A DNA stretch of 64,000 nt from Verrucomicrobiota bacterium (GTDB lineage Bacteria; Verrucomicrobiota; Verrucomicrobiia; Opitutales; Opitutaceae). This document shows positions 1 through 7,932 of this stretch, piece after piece. Each line of letters starts with the position of its first letter. Within the stretch, counting starts at the first letter, position 1. Under the pieces are notes generated by a model that saw only the letters and a program-made list of their open reading frames with translations, searched no databases and had not been told where the DNA came from. The stretch spans positions 32,197 to 96,196 of the forward strand of contig JAEWBF010000131.1 in assembly GCA_023391285.1 (NCBI GenBank). Direction: 5' to 3'. A program made the position numbers and the translations under genes.

Positions 1-1434
1 CGCGTAGTCGGGGAGGCGCCCGCTCGGATCGGGGAAGCAAAGCCAGTGCTCGCCGAGAGAATGGGCGGCGGCGTTGAGCGCGGCGGCGCGGTTGGCGTCG
101 GACGCGATGACGACCTTTACGCGGAGATCGCTGGCGGCGAGACGGGCGAGTTCGGCAGAAAGTTCCGGGGAGGCGTCGTGGGGCTGGACGAGCGCGAGGG
201 ACCAGCGGTTGAAAAGTTGAACGCGCAGTGAGTCGATGAGGCGCGCGAGATGGCCGGGAGCGGCGGCGCCGGCGTCGATGACGAGAGCGAAGGCGGGGCC
301 GTCCTTGCGCGCGGCGAGCGTCGCGGCGGATTGGGTGAGGGTCTCGCGGAGACGCGGGGCGATGGTGTTGTGCGCGAGCCAGCTCTGGTAGTCGTCGCGG
401 AGTTGCCAGGCGAACCACGGCGGCGTTTCGGGCGATTCGTCGCGGTAGAGGCGGTGAACGGCGAAGACATCGCGCCAGAAGGAAAGTCCGCCGGTGCGGA
501 CCTTGAGTTCGCGGCAGGCGCGGAGAACGGCGCGAACGATTTCGCGGTAGTTTTCTTTCGAATACGGCGGAAGCGGGTGCTCCTTTTCGAGGTAGGTCCA
601 GGGGTAGAGACGCTTGGTGAAGGCGAGGACCTTTTCGCCGGATTCGAGGACGGCGAAGATTTTCAGGCAGACGGGTTCGGCGAGATGGCCGGGGAGGTCG
701 ACGTTGCCGCGGAACTGGCAGAAACGCGCGTGGGGGACGGCGGGAAAGAGCTTGGCGACGTCCTCGCGCTCGAAGCCGTGGACGAGATTGTTCTGCGTGC
801 GGTTGTCGGTCGTCGCGATGAGGCAGCGGATTTTCTGCTCGGCGTGGAAGATCCACCCTCCGATGTGGAGCTTGTCGTAATGCGTGTGGCCGATGACGTG
901 CGGGCCCTCGAAGACGCCGTAGAGCGGCGGGACGGGAAGGGCTTCGAGCGGGATGACGGAACGTTCGCGAACGAGTTTTCGGGCGTGGTCGTCGCGCTTA
1001 ACGCCCTTCTGAAATGTGGGCTGCTTGAGCAGGTCGAGCAGCATGGGCTTCACCAGCTCGGGGCGGAGCGTAGGGCGAAGGCGTTTGTTGGGGCCCTTGC
1101 CTTTGCAACGGATCGGGACGCGCCAGAATTCGGCCCAGTCGTTGTTCTCGTTGAGGATTTCGAGACGGATGAGTTTGGCGCCGGTCCAGGGATCGAGCCG
1201 GAAAGCGAAGCCGGGGTGTTGGTGGGCGGTCCACTGCGGGTAGGCGGCTTCGATGTCGCCGCGCGGGAGACCGAGGAAGCCCATGAACGGGACGTCGTCG
1301 ATGAACGCGCGGACGTCGACGTAGCGGATGTGGGTTTTGGAGACGAACCAGCCGGTGATCCAGAACTGCTCGGGCTTGAGGGACCAGTTGGTGGGGTGCT
1401 CTACGTGGAAGACGTAGGACTCGTTTTCGTTCAT
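1..1434 (-). CDS. Family 2 glycosyltransferase, 3' end cut by window edge
   Basis: The minus frame is open from the ATG at 1434 to the window edge, giving 478 codons without a stop. It begins MNENESYVFHVEHPTNWSL. The N-terminal ~100 residues (WITGWF, then DVRAFIDDVPFMG) resemble the beta-sandwich-like domain at the start of the glycosyltransferase at 3711-7715. Near residues 375-478 a GT-A-like start appears (ALVIDAG, then LIDSLRVQLFNRWSLALV), as in family 2 enzymes that build surface polysaccharides. The rest of the catalytic domain lies outside the window. Together with the next genes it suggests an envelope-glycan cluster; donor and acceptor sugars cannot be read from the sequence. Confidence 0.75.
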   Translation of the reverse strand, partial: MNENESYVFHVEHPTNWSLKPEQFWITGWFVSKTHIRYVDVRAFIDDVPFMGFLGLPRGDIEAAYPQWTAHQHPGFAFRLDPWTGAKLIRLEILNENNDWAEFWRVPIRCKGKGPNKRLRPTLRPELVKPMLLDLLKQPTFQKGVKRDDHARKLVRERSVIPLEALPVPPLYGVFEGPHVIGHTHYDKLHIGGWIFHAEQKIRCLIATTDNRTQNNLVHGFEREDVAKLFPAVPHARFCQFRGNVDLPGHLAEPVCLKIFAVLESGEKVLAFTKRLYPWTYLEKEHPLPPYSKENYREIVRAVLRACRELKVRTGGLSFWRDVFAVHRLYRDESPETPPWFAWQLRDDYQSWLAHNTIAPRLRETLTQSAATLAARKDGPAFALVIDAGAAAPGHLARLIDSLRVQLFNRWSLALVQPHDASPELSAELARLAASDLRVKVVIASDANRAAALNAAAHSLGEHWLCFPDPSGRLPDYA

Positions 1435-1466
1435 GCGGGAGGAAGCCGGAGGAAGTGGATTTTAGG

Positions 1467-1496
1467 AACCACGAATGGACACGAATTCACACGAAT
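1467..1496. repeat. Decamer-type degenerate repeat (ACACGAAT type)
   Basis: Three tandem units of about 10 bases, CCACGAATGG, ACACGAATTC and ACACGAATAA, lie between the stop of the GT-C gene (1525) and the start of the next minus-strand gene (1434). A two-unit copy sits at 61649-61669 and a diverged copy at 33633-33670. Confidence 0.6.
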
Positions 1497-1504
1497 AAAG
1501 GCAG

Positions 1505-1527
1505 GTCGGCATCAGGACCGACTATCA
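1505..1527 (-). repeat. 3'-end hairpin element, TATCA-tail type
   Basis: Arms GTCGG (1505-1509) and CCGAC (1518-1522) are followed by TATCA (1523-1527). The last three bases are the complement of the TGA stop codon of the minus-strand gene at 1525-3555. It has the same layout and orientation as the other 3'-end hairpins in the window, but a shorter stem. Confidence 0.45.
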
Positions 1528-3555
1528 CCGGAATTCCGGGGCGCTCCAGCAAGTCCAGTCTTTGGCGCCGTTGGGGCCGGTGGAAGCTTTGAGGATGAGT
1601 TGTCCGGGGCGGTTGGATACTGGGAGATCGGCGGAAAGCGTGTGAAGACCACGGTCGGCGGGTTGGCCGGAGGGATCGAGAGGGCGGCGAAGGAGGGTGA
1701 TTTGGTCGCGACCGTCCGACCAAAGCACGGTGAACACGGCGCCGTCGGTCGTAGGGCTGCCTTCGTGGGCAGCGTCCGTGAAGCCGTAACGAAGGGTGAC
1801 GCGGCGGGCGGACGGTGGGATGTCGATCACGACGTGGCTCGGCGCGTGGACGAGTTGGACAGCCTGACCGGAGATGTGCGCGGTGGAGACGGGAAAAGGG
1901 GAAAATGCTTCGCCGCCGGGGAAGTCGAAGCGTTGCGGAGGATCGTTGCGGAAGACGATGAAATGGGAGTCGAATTCGAGGTAAGGGCGTCCGCGTAGGT
2001 TGAGCTCTTGGAGGGCGGGGGAAACGTCGAAATCGGCGACCTGGCGGTAGCGACCGGTGAGGAAGGATGGAGCTTTGCGGGAGATGCGTTCGACCTCGTG
2101 CGGGCGAAGGACAAGCCAGGTCGGAGCGAGGTCGTCGATGAGGTCCATCCAATCGGCGCCGCTTCGGCGGATGGCGGCGACGGACTCGCGCGAGGACATG
2201 CCGGGGAAATCGTAGGTTTTGAGCTGCGAGAAGAAGCCGATGTAGCCGAGCGGTTCGAGAAAGACGGTGTCGTGAGGGGCGGCATGCGTGCGGAGCCATT
2301 CGCCGATTTTGCGTCGATTGCCGTCTTCGATGAGGTCCTGCTGCGCGGCGAGCTGGCGCGCGACGGCGGTGGTGGTCCACGTGGTGAGGACGAGGAGCGC
2401 GGCGGCGCTGGCGAGCACGACGGGGCGGACGGAACGAGTGAGGGCGGACGCGGTTGCAGCGCGGAGCGTGCAGGCGAGAAAGCCGCCCAGGGCGAAGCAC
2501 GCGAACAACGTGGTGCCGGGCAGATACCACGGGAAGGGGAAATACGGATACGCGGTGAGATAGACGTGGAAGCCGCAGAAAACGAAGGAGGCGGTGCGCG
2601 TGGGGAAATCGATTTTGGGGACGAGCCACAGGAAGGCGGCGAGAAGACCGAGGAGTTTAGCGATCGGCAGAAGCGGGGCGGGCCAGCCGCCGAAGAAATG
2701 ATAGGCGGGAAGGAAGGCGGCGGGGACGGAGCTCTCGCCGGAGACGATGCGGATGGGCAACGTCACCAACACGCGCAGCGGCTCGAACCAGGATTGGTCG
2801 GGGGCATCGAAGACAGATTTCGCGACGATGGTGTGCGGAATGGGCGAGCCGTAGTAGAGCCACGATCCGACGAACCACGGAAGGTAGATGGCGGTGCAGA
2901 TTAGACCGGCGAAGACGAAAAGCTTGAGCACAGCGGCGCGGGTGAGGCCGGAGGTTTCGGCGCGGTTGAAAAGAACGACGCCCAGCGAAAGCAGGGCGAT
3001 GTAGATGAAGCTGTCGGGGCGCGTCCACATGAGCCCGGCCCAAGCGAGACCGAGTTGGAGGGAGCGGCGTTCGCATGGCAGGACGGAGCAGCGGAAAGTC
3101 CAGGCGAGGAAGAACAGGAGCAGGCCGGTCTCCATGCCGTTGATCGTGAAATCGATACTCTTGGCGTCGATCAGGAGAGCGAATGCCACGAAGGCGGCGG
3201 CGAGCGCGCTTTGGTGTGAGCGGCGCGAGGTGGTGGAAAGCAGGGCGACGGCGGCGGCGAAGGCGGTGATCGAGATCAGCCGGAAAAGCCAGAGCGCGGC
3301 GGTATCGGACGTGTTGAGCGTAGCTAGGCTGCAGAGCGCGGGGAGCAGGACGCCGAGGGGAGAAGTGAAGGTATGGAGACGATCGCCGGGGTTGAAGACG
3401 AGGCCTTGGCCGGTCGCGAGGTTCTTACTCGAACGGTAGGTGATGTAGTAGTCTTCCCAGACGTGGTTCGTGAAGAACGCAAATCCGAGCGCGGCGAGAA
3501 ACGCGGCGACGAAGACGACTCGGGCGGAGGGGCTGACGCGGGAGAGGAGCGCCAT
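1525..3555 (-). CDS. GT-C-type integral membrane glycosyltransferase
   Basis: A 676-residue protein with about ten hydrophobic segments in its first ~400 residues and a soluble C-terminal region. Residues ~30-70 carry an acidic pair plus a glycine/proline motif (WEDYYITYRSSKNL, then GLVFNPGDRLHTFTSPLG). This pattern is typical of GT-C enzymes using polyprenyl-phosphate sugars, including AftB-like arabinofuranosyltransferases. The role is inferred to be extracytoplasmic transfer of a sugar to an envelope glycan. The stop codon lies inside the tail of a hairpin element (1505-1527). The gene lies between two other glycosyltransferases on the same strand. Sugar specificity is unknown. Confidence 0.7.
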   Translation of the reverse strand: MALLSRVSPSARVVFVAAFLAALGFAFFTNHVWEDYYITYRSSKNLATGQGLVFNPGDRLHTFTSPLGVLLPALCSLATLNTSDTAALWLFRLISITAFAAAVALLSTTSRRSHQSALAAAFVAFALLIDAKSIDFTINGMETGLLLFFLAWTFRCSVLPCERRSLQLGLAWAGLMWTRPDSFIYIALLSLGVVLFNRAETSGLTRAAVLKLFVFAGLICTAIYLPWFVGSWLYYGSPIPHTIVAKSVFDAPDQSWFEPLRVLVTLPIRIVSGESSVPAAFLPAYHFFGGWPAPLLPIAKLLGLLAAFLWLVPKIDFPTRTASFVFCGFHVYLTAYPYFPFPWYLPGTTLFACFALGGFLACTLRAATASALTRSVRPVVLASAAALLVLTTWTTTAVARQLAAQQDLIEDGNRRKIGEWLRTHAAPHDTVFLEPLGYIGFFSQLKTYDFPGMSSRESVAAIRRSGADWMDLIDDLAPTWLVLRPHEVERISRKAPSFLTGRYRQVADFDVSPALQELNLRGRPYLEFDSHFIVFRNDPPQRFDFPGGEAFSPFPVSTAHISGQAVQLVHAPSHVVIDIPPSARRVTLRYGFTDAAHEGSPTTDGAVFTVLWSDGRDQITLLRRPLDPSGQPADRGLHTLSADLPVSNRPGQLILKASTGPNGAKDWTCWSAPEFR

Positions 3556-3570
3556 CGGGCGAGGGTTGAG

Positions 3571-3643
3571 ACCGCGAAGGACGCGAAGTTACGCGAAGGG
3601 GAGGCGGATTGAAGGGCCGCAACGAGGCGCAGAGGGCGCAAGG
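3571..3643. repeat. Decamer-type degenerate repeats (ACGCGAAGG type), two tracts
   Basis: Positions 3571-3599 hold ACCGCGAAGG, ACGCGAAGTT and ACGCGAAGG in tandem. A looser tract at 3618-3643 holds CCGCAACGAGGCGCAGAGG-like units. Both lie between two minus-strand glycosyltransferase genes, next to the hairpin at 3657-3682. Related units flank the hairpin in the rpsP-trmD spacer. Confidence 0.55.
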
Positions 3644-3656
3644 AGGTTGAAGCCAT

Positions 3657-3682
3657 GCGCGGTGGGGGCACCGCGCCTCCAT
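3657..3682 (-). repeat. 3'-end hairpin element, CTCCAT-tail type (copy 1)
   Basis: Perfect 8-bp arms GCGCGGTG (3657-3664) and CACCGCGC (3669-3676) with loop GGGG are followed by CTCCAT. The 26 bases are identical to 34425-34450. The element lies 28 bases beyond the stop codon of the minus-strand gene at 3711-7715, with the CTCCAT side facing that gene. There is no T-tract on either strand. Confidence 0.8.
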
Positions 3683-3710
3683 GGGTGGAGGAGGACGGGT
3701 GTCATGATGA

Positions 3711-6700
3711 TTAACCGAAGTAGATTTCGCGGGCCATGGCGACGTGGACGGGGAGGGAAATGCGGGCGTCGTAGAAACGCGAGACGCGCGTGTAGGCCAT
3801 GGAGATCATTTTCGTGTCACCGGCGTAGTGGCGATCGAGGGCGGTTTTCAGGGTGGCGGCGAGCTTGTGGTAGTCGCCGGCGCCGATGAGGTAGGCCTCG
3901 TCGTTGTTGACGAACATTTCGGGGATGCCGTTGACGTTGGTCGAGACGACCGGGAGGCGGAACGTGGCGGCCTCGAGGAGGACGCGCGGGAAGGATTCCT
4001 CGAAGCTCGTGCAGCAGAAAATGTCGGCGACGCGATACCAGTCGTAGACGTCGAAGGTTTCGGGGACGAGGCGGGTGTTGGTGATGCCGAGGAGTTCGAT
4101 GTCCTGCTTGATTGTGTCGAGGTAGAGACCCTCGCGGGCGCCGACCATGATGAACTCCAGCGGACCGTGTTGCGCGAGTTCGGGGCCGTGCTGTTTCAGC
4201 AGGTGATCGATGGCGCGGATGTAGATGTGCTGGCCCTTGCGCTGACAGACGGAGCCGACGTTGACGATGACGGTGGCGTTTTGCGGGATGCCGTATTTGC
4301 GGCGGAGCTCCTCCTTGGAGTGCTGCGCCATGAAGCGCTCGATGCGTTCGACGTCGATCCAGCTGTTGATGAGGCGGAAATTATCGTGGGCGTTGAGATC
4401 GGCGAAAATCTTGCGCGTGGCCTCGGCGATGAAGACGACGCGGGTGGCGTCGCGCATGGCGTCTTCGATGAGCGGAATGACCTCGGGCGAGGCGAGGTTG
4501 TGCTCGGAGAAGAAGCGGCGCGGGGCGTTGCTCTCGTGGATGTAGAGCGCGGCGGGAAGGTTCAGTTTCTGGGCGAGCGGAACGACCCAGTAGGAAAGCA
4601 TCGTGTTGCCGATGAGGAGATCGATGTCCTTCCAGGTCGGGAGTGCGGCGAGTTTTTCGGTTTCGCGGCGGAAGGTGTCGGCGGTTTCGGATTTGAGGAG
4701 CGGATCGAGATCGAGGACCTCGACGGAGAGACCGGCTTCCTCGAAGGATTTGCGGAGCGGGCCTTCCATCGGGGAATAGACGCGGACTTCCCAGCCCTGC
4801 TGTTTCGCGAAGTAGCGGGCGTATTCGAGAATGAACAACGGCGCGCCCTCGAGGCGGAGGTTGTGGGTGACGACGCCCATGCGCAGCTTGAGCGAGCGGC
4901 GCGAGAAACGGTGGTCGTAGGGGTTGAGCCGGAAGCTCGGTGAGGCGAACTGGGCGATCTCGCTGATGTAGGGGTCGCGGTAATTTGGATACCGGCGAAC
5001 GAAGGCGAGGTGTTCTTTTTCGGTGTAGCTGTTGCCGCGGGAAGCGGAGCCGAGGTGGACGAGCGTGGACTGCGGCGTGTAAACCGTGCGGAAGCCGGCG
5101 GCGGCGGCGCGGAGGCAATAGTCGACGTCGTTGTAAGCGACTTGGAAATCGGTTTCGTCGAACCCGCCGAGTTTCTTATAGAGATCGGTGCGCGTGATGA
5201 GGCAGGCGCCGGTGACGGCGGAGACGTTGCGCGCGGCGTGCGGGAGGAAGAGGTAGCCGAGATCGTCTTTCGGGAGGCCGACGAACATGCCGTGGGCGAG
5301 GCCGCCGTTGGGAGCGATCCAGATGCCGGCGTGGTTCAGGGTATCGTCGGGGTGAACGAGGCGCGCGCCGACGACGCCGACACCGGGGACGGACATCCAG
5401 CCGACGAGGTCTTCGAGCCAGCCGGGTTCGCGCGCTTCGATGTCGTTGTTGAGATGAAGGACGAGCGGGGTTTCGGCGGCGGCGGTGCCGAGGTTGACGA
5501 GATGGGAATAGTTAAACGCGAGGTCGGAGGTGGTTTTGTCGGCGGAGGCGGTGGCGAAACGCTCACGCGTTCCGCTACGGAGTATGCGGCAGTAGGGGCG
5601 GGATTCGAGATGGGCGAGAAGCGTGAGGGCGGCGGGCTCGGTGGAACCGTCGTCGACGATGATGAGGCGGACGTGATCCCAGTTGACGGTGCGATCGAGC
5701 GAGGCGACGCAGGCGGAGAGGAGCTCGGCGCGGTCGCGGGTGGGGATGACGATGGTGACGTTGTTTTCGGCGAGGAGCGACGGATCCCACTTCAGTTGAT
5801 GAAGCGAGAGGGCGTAGTCCTTCATCAACGGTGGAAGAAAAACTTCGGCGCGGAGACCCCGGCGTTTGACGGCGTCGGCAATGCCGCGGCGGGCGGCGTC
5901 GAAAAGATAACCCTTTTGGTCGCCCTTGCTCGCGGTGCTCTCCTCGTGGGCGCGCCAGTGGTAGCAAACGAAGGGGACGTGGATGACGTTCTGGTTTTCG
6001 ATCAACTCGAAACAGCGGAGGAGGAGGTCGATGTCCTGGGCGCCCTCGTAGCCTAACCGGAGGCGGCCGGCGCGTTCGACGACGCTGCGGCGGATGACGG
6101 TAAGATGGTGGATGTAATTGTGCGTAATTGCCATTTCCGGACTCCAGGCGCCCTTGAGCTGGGCGTCGTAGCGGCGGCCGGTGGCGTCGATTTTATCCTC
6201 GTCGGTGTAGAGAAGGTCGGCGGACGGATGGGCGACGATGGCTTCGGCGACGTGGAGGAGGGCGTCGGCGGGGAGAAGGTCGTCGTGATCGACGAACGCG
6301 ATGTAATCGCCGGTGGCGAGGTCGAGGGCGGAGTTGGTGGCGGCGGAAATGTGGCCGTTTTTTTCGCGTATCGTGAACTTGATACGCGGGTCCTGTTTTG
6401 CGGCGGCGGCGAGACGTTTGGCGACGTGAGGCTGCGGAGAGGCGTCGTCGGCGACGCAGAGTTCCCAGTTGGTGTAAACCTGGGCGCGAACGCAGTCGAT
6501 GAGCTCGTCGAGGAAGTTCGCGGGAGTGTTGTAGGTCGGGACGACGATGCTGATCTTGGGACCGCGATTGGAAATCTTTTCACCCTCGGACTTGAGGAAG
6601 TTGAGCAGGCGCGGCGTGAGCCGGTTGTGATGGGCCCAGAGATCGTAGGGCTCCTTCGCGCGGGAGACGACGGCGGGGACGGGCGCGGGGCGCTGACGGC

Positions 6701-7715
6701 CGCGGATCATTTTCTCGGCGAGCTTGCGGCGGGTGGAGGCGATGGCGCCGAGGAGGCCGGACCAGCTTTCGACGGCGTAGCCGCCGGCGAGGATTTCGCG
6801 GAGGAAAGCGGAGGCGACGCGGAGGAATTTGGCTTCGCCGAAAACGGGAATGGGGCCGGAGTTTTCGTCGAGCTTGTTGATGAAAAGACGTTTTGAGCGG
6901 AGGAGCGCGCGAGGCTGGTCGGGATAGTCGACGAAGATCTTCAGGCACGCGGGGCTGAAGGAGTCGGCGCGGACATCGACGAGGCCGTAGAAGGCGGATT
7001 TGAGCGCTTGGGGAAAGTTGGGGTGATGGAGGAGAACATCTTCGCGCTCCTTGCCCCAGATGAGGCGATTTTCGGAGTTGCAGCCGATGGTGGCGGCGAG
7101 GCGCGCGATGGTGCGGGACGTCGAGAAGGCCCAGCCGGAGACGCGGAATTTTTCGTAGTGGGCGTTGACCCAGTTGTCGGGAAGGTCGAGGAAGCCGGCG
7201 AGGTCGTTTTCGGGGAGCATCTCCGTCTGGTTGACGGTGATCTCGGCGAGGACGCGTTTGGCTTCGGCGCGAAGGGCGGCGGCGGGTTCGAAGTGGAAAT
7301 GTCGATACAGGTAGTAGAGACTTTCGGGGACGAGGGCGGTGCGGAGACGTGGCTTGGGCTGGGAAGCGGGGAGTTTGTCGCCGGACGTGGTAACGGACGT
7401 GCGGAAGAACTCCTGCCAGGTGTTGTCAGGACGCAGGACCTCGAGGGTAAGGGTTTGGGCGCCGAGCCACGGACGGACGTTGACGCGGAAACCGGCTTTG
7501 GCGGCGGACGGGGAGTTGTTGAAATGGGCGCCGAGATCTGGGCGGTCGAGGCCCTTGATGCCGTAGAAGATAACGCCGTCGAGTTTCGCGCGCAGGTCGA
7601 GGAGTTCGGCTCCGTCCTTGGCATGGACCCAGCCGCGGATGTCGGCGGTTTCTTCGGTGAGGTGCCAGTCGCTGGGTTGATCGATGAAGAAGAAGCAGGA
7701 GTCGTTTCCTTGCAT
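3711..7715 (-). CDS. Multidomain glycosyltransferase (GT2-GT2-GT4)
   Basis: A 1334-residue protein with no signal peptide. Residues ~7-110 and ~175-275 look like two copies of a beta-sandwich domain (ADIRGWVHAKD and FRVSGWAFSTS). The first GT2 domain spans ~388-570 (ISIVVPTYNTP, FVDHDDLLPADAL). The second spans ~652-890 (VTIVIPTRDRAELL, HLNNDIEA, YNDVDYCLRAAAAGF). A GT4/GT-B domain covers ~944-1334 (MGVVTHNLRLEGAP; VNVGSVCQRKGQ; ESFPRVLLEAATFRLPVV). Such multi-GT chains usually assemble consecutive residues of O-antigen or exopolysaccharide in the cytoplasm. It is divergent from the GT-C pair at 7933. Confidence 0.88.
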   Translation of the reverse strand: MQGNDSCFFFIDQPSDWHLTEETADIRGWVHAKDGAELLDLRAKLDGVIFYGIKGLDRPDLGAHFNNSPSAAKAGFRVNVRPWLGAQTLTLEVLRPDNTWQEFFRTSVTTSGDKLPASQPKPRLRTALVPESLYYLYRHFHFEPAAALRAEAKRVLAEITVNQTEMLPENDLAGFLDLPDNWVNAHYEKFRVSGWAFSTSRTIARLAATIGCNSENRLIWGKEREDVLLHHPNFPQALKSAFYGLVDVRADSFSPACLKIFVDYPDQPRALLRSKRLFINKLDENSGPIPVFGEAKFLRVASAFLREILAGGYAVESWSGLLGAIASTRRKLAEKMIRGRQRPAPVPAVVSRAKEPYDLWAHHNRLTPRLLNFLKSEGEKISNRGPKISIVVPTYNTPANFLDELIDCVRAQVYTNWELCVADDASPQPHVAKRLAAAAKQDPRIKFTIREKNGHISAATNSALDLATGDYIAFVDHDDLLPADALLHVAEAIVAHPSADLLYTDEDKIDATGRRYDAQLKGAWSPEMAITHNYIHHLTVIRRSVVERAGRLRLGYEGAQDIDLLLRCFELIENQNVIHVPFVCYHWRAHEESTASKGDQKGYLFDAARRGIADAVKRRGLRAEVFLPPLMKDYALSLHQLKWDPSLLAENNVTIVIPTRDRAELLSACVASLDRTVNWDHVRLIIVDDGSTEPAALTLLAHLESRPYCRILRSGTRERFATASADKTTSDLAFNYSHLVNLGTAAAETPLVLHLNNDIEAREPGWLEDLVGWMSVPGVGVVGARLVHPDDTLNHAGIWIAPNGGLAHGMFVGLPKDDLGYLFLPHAARNVSAVTGACLITRTDLYKKLGGFDETDFQVAYNDVDYCLRAAAAGFRTVYTPQSTLVHLGSASRGNSYTEKEHLAFVRRYPNYRDPYISEIAQFASPSFRLNPYDHRFSRRSLKLRMGVVTHNLRLEGAPLFILEYARYFAKQQGWEVRVYSPMEGPLRKSFEEAGLSVEVLDLDPLLKSETADTFRRETEKLAALPTWKDIDLLIGNTMLSYWVVPLAQKLNLPAALYIHESNAPRRFFSEHNLASPEVIPLIEDAMRDATRVVFIAEATRKIFADLNAHDNFRLINSWIDVERIERFMAQHSKEELRRKYGIPQNATVIVNVGSVCQRKGQHIYIRAIDHLLKQHGPELAQHGPLEFIMVGAREGLYLDTIKQDIELLGITNTRLVPETFDVYDWYRVADIFCCTSFEESFPRVLLEAATFRLPVVSTNVNGIPEMFVNNDEAYLIGAGDYHKLAATLKTALDRHYAGDTKMISMAYTRVSRFYDARISLPVHVAMAREIYFG

Positions 7716-7886
7716 GAAAGGAGCCGATTAGAGCGGGAAGGGCGTTGGGCAGACAAGCGCAGTTTTGCCGGCGGGAGCAGGTGGAAGCGGAGGTGATAAA
7801 TGCGGCCGAATGCACGAGGGCGATAGCGGGTTGGCGCGAGGAGATGGTCTTGGGGCGTGATGGCGGCGCGAGCGGCGGAACGTCCG

Positions 7887-7916
7887 TTGACAAGCCGGCG
7901 GGCCGCGTGGTTTGAA
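7887..7916 (+). promoter_or_regulatory. Possible sigma-70-type promoter for the GT-C pair
   Basis: TTGACA at 7887-7892 is followed after 18 bases by TTTGAA (7911-7916), 17 bases before the ATG at 7933. The -35 box is perfect but the -10 box is poor. It sits in the 217-bp divergent spacer between 7715 and 7933. Confidence 0.25.
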
Positions 7917-7932
7917 CAAACGTCTTTCCCGT

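Noticed and set aside
1467..1496. CRISPR repeat
   Set aside because: The units are about 10 bases, directly adjacent and degenerate, with no spacers. No cas genes are present.
250..1998. Long plus-strand open frame of 582 codons
   Set aside because: It lies antisense to two glycosyltransferase genes, has no recognisable domain, and its Gly/Glu/Asp-rich composition is typical of antisense frames in GC-rich DNA.
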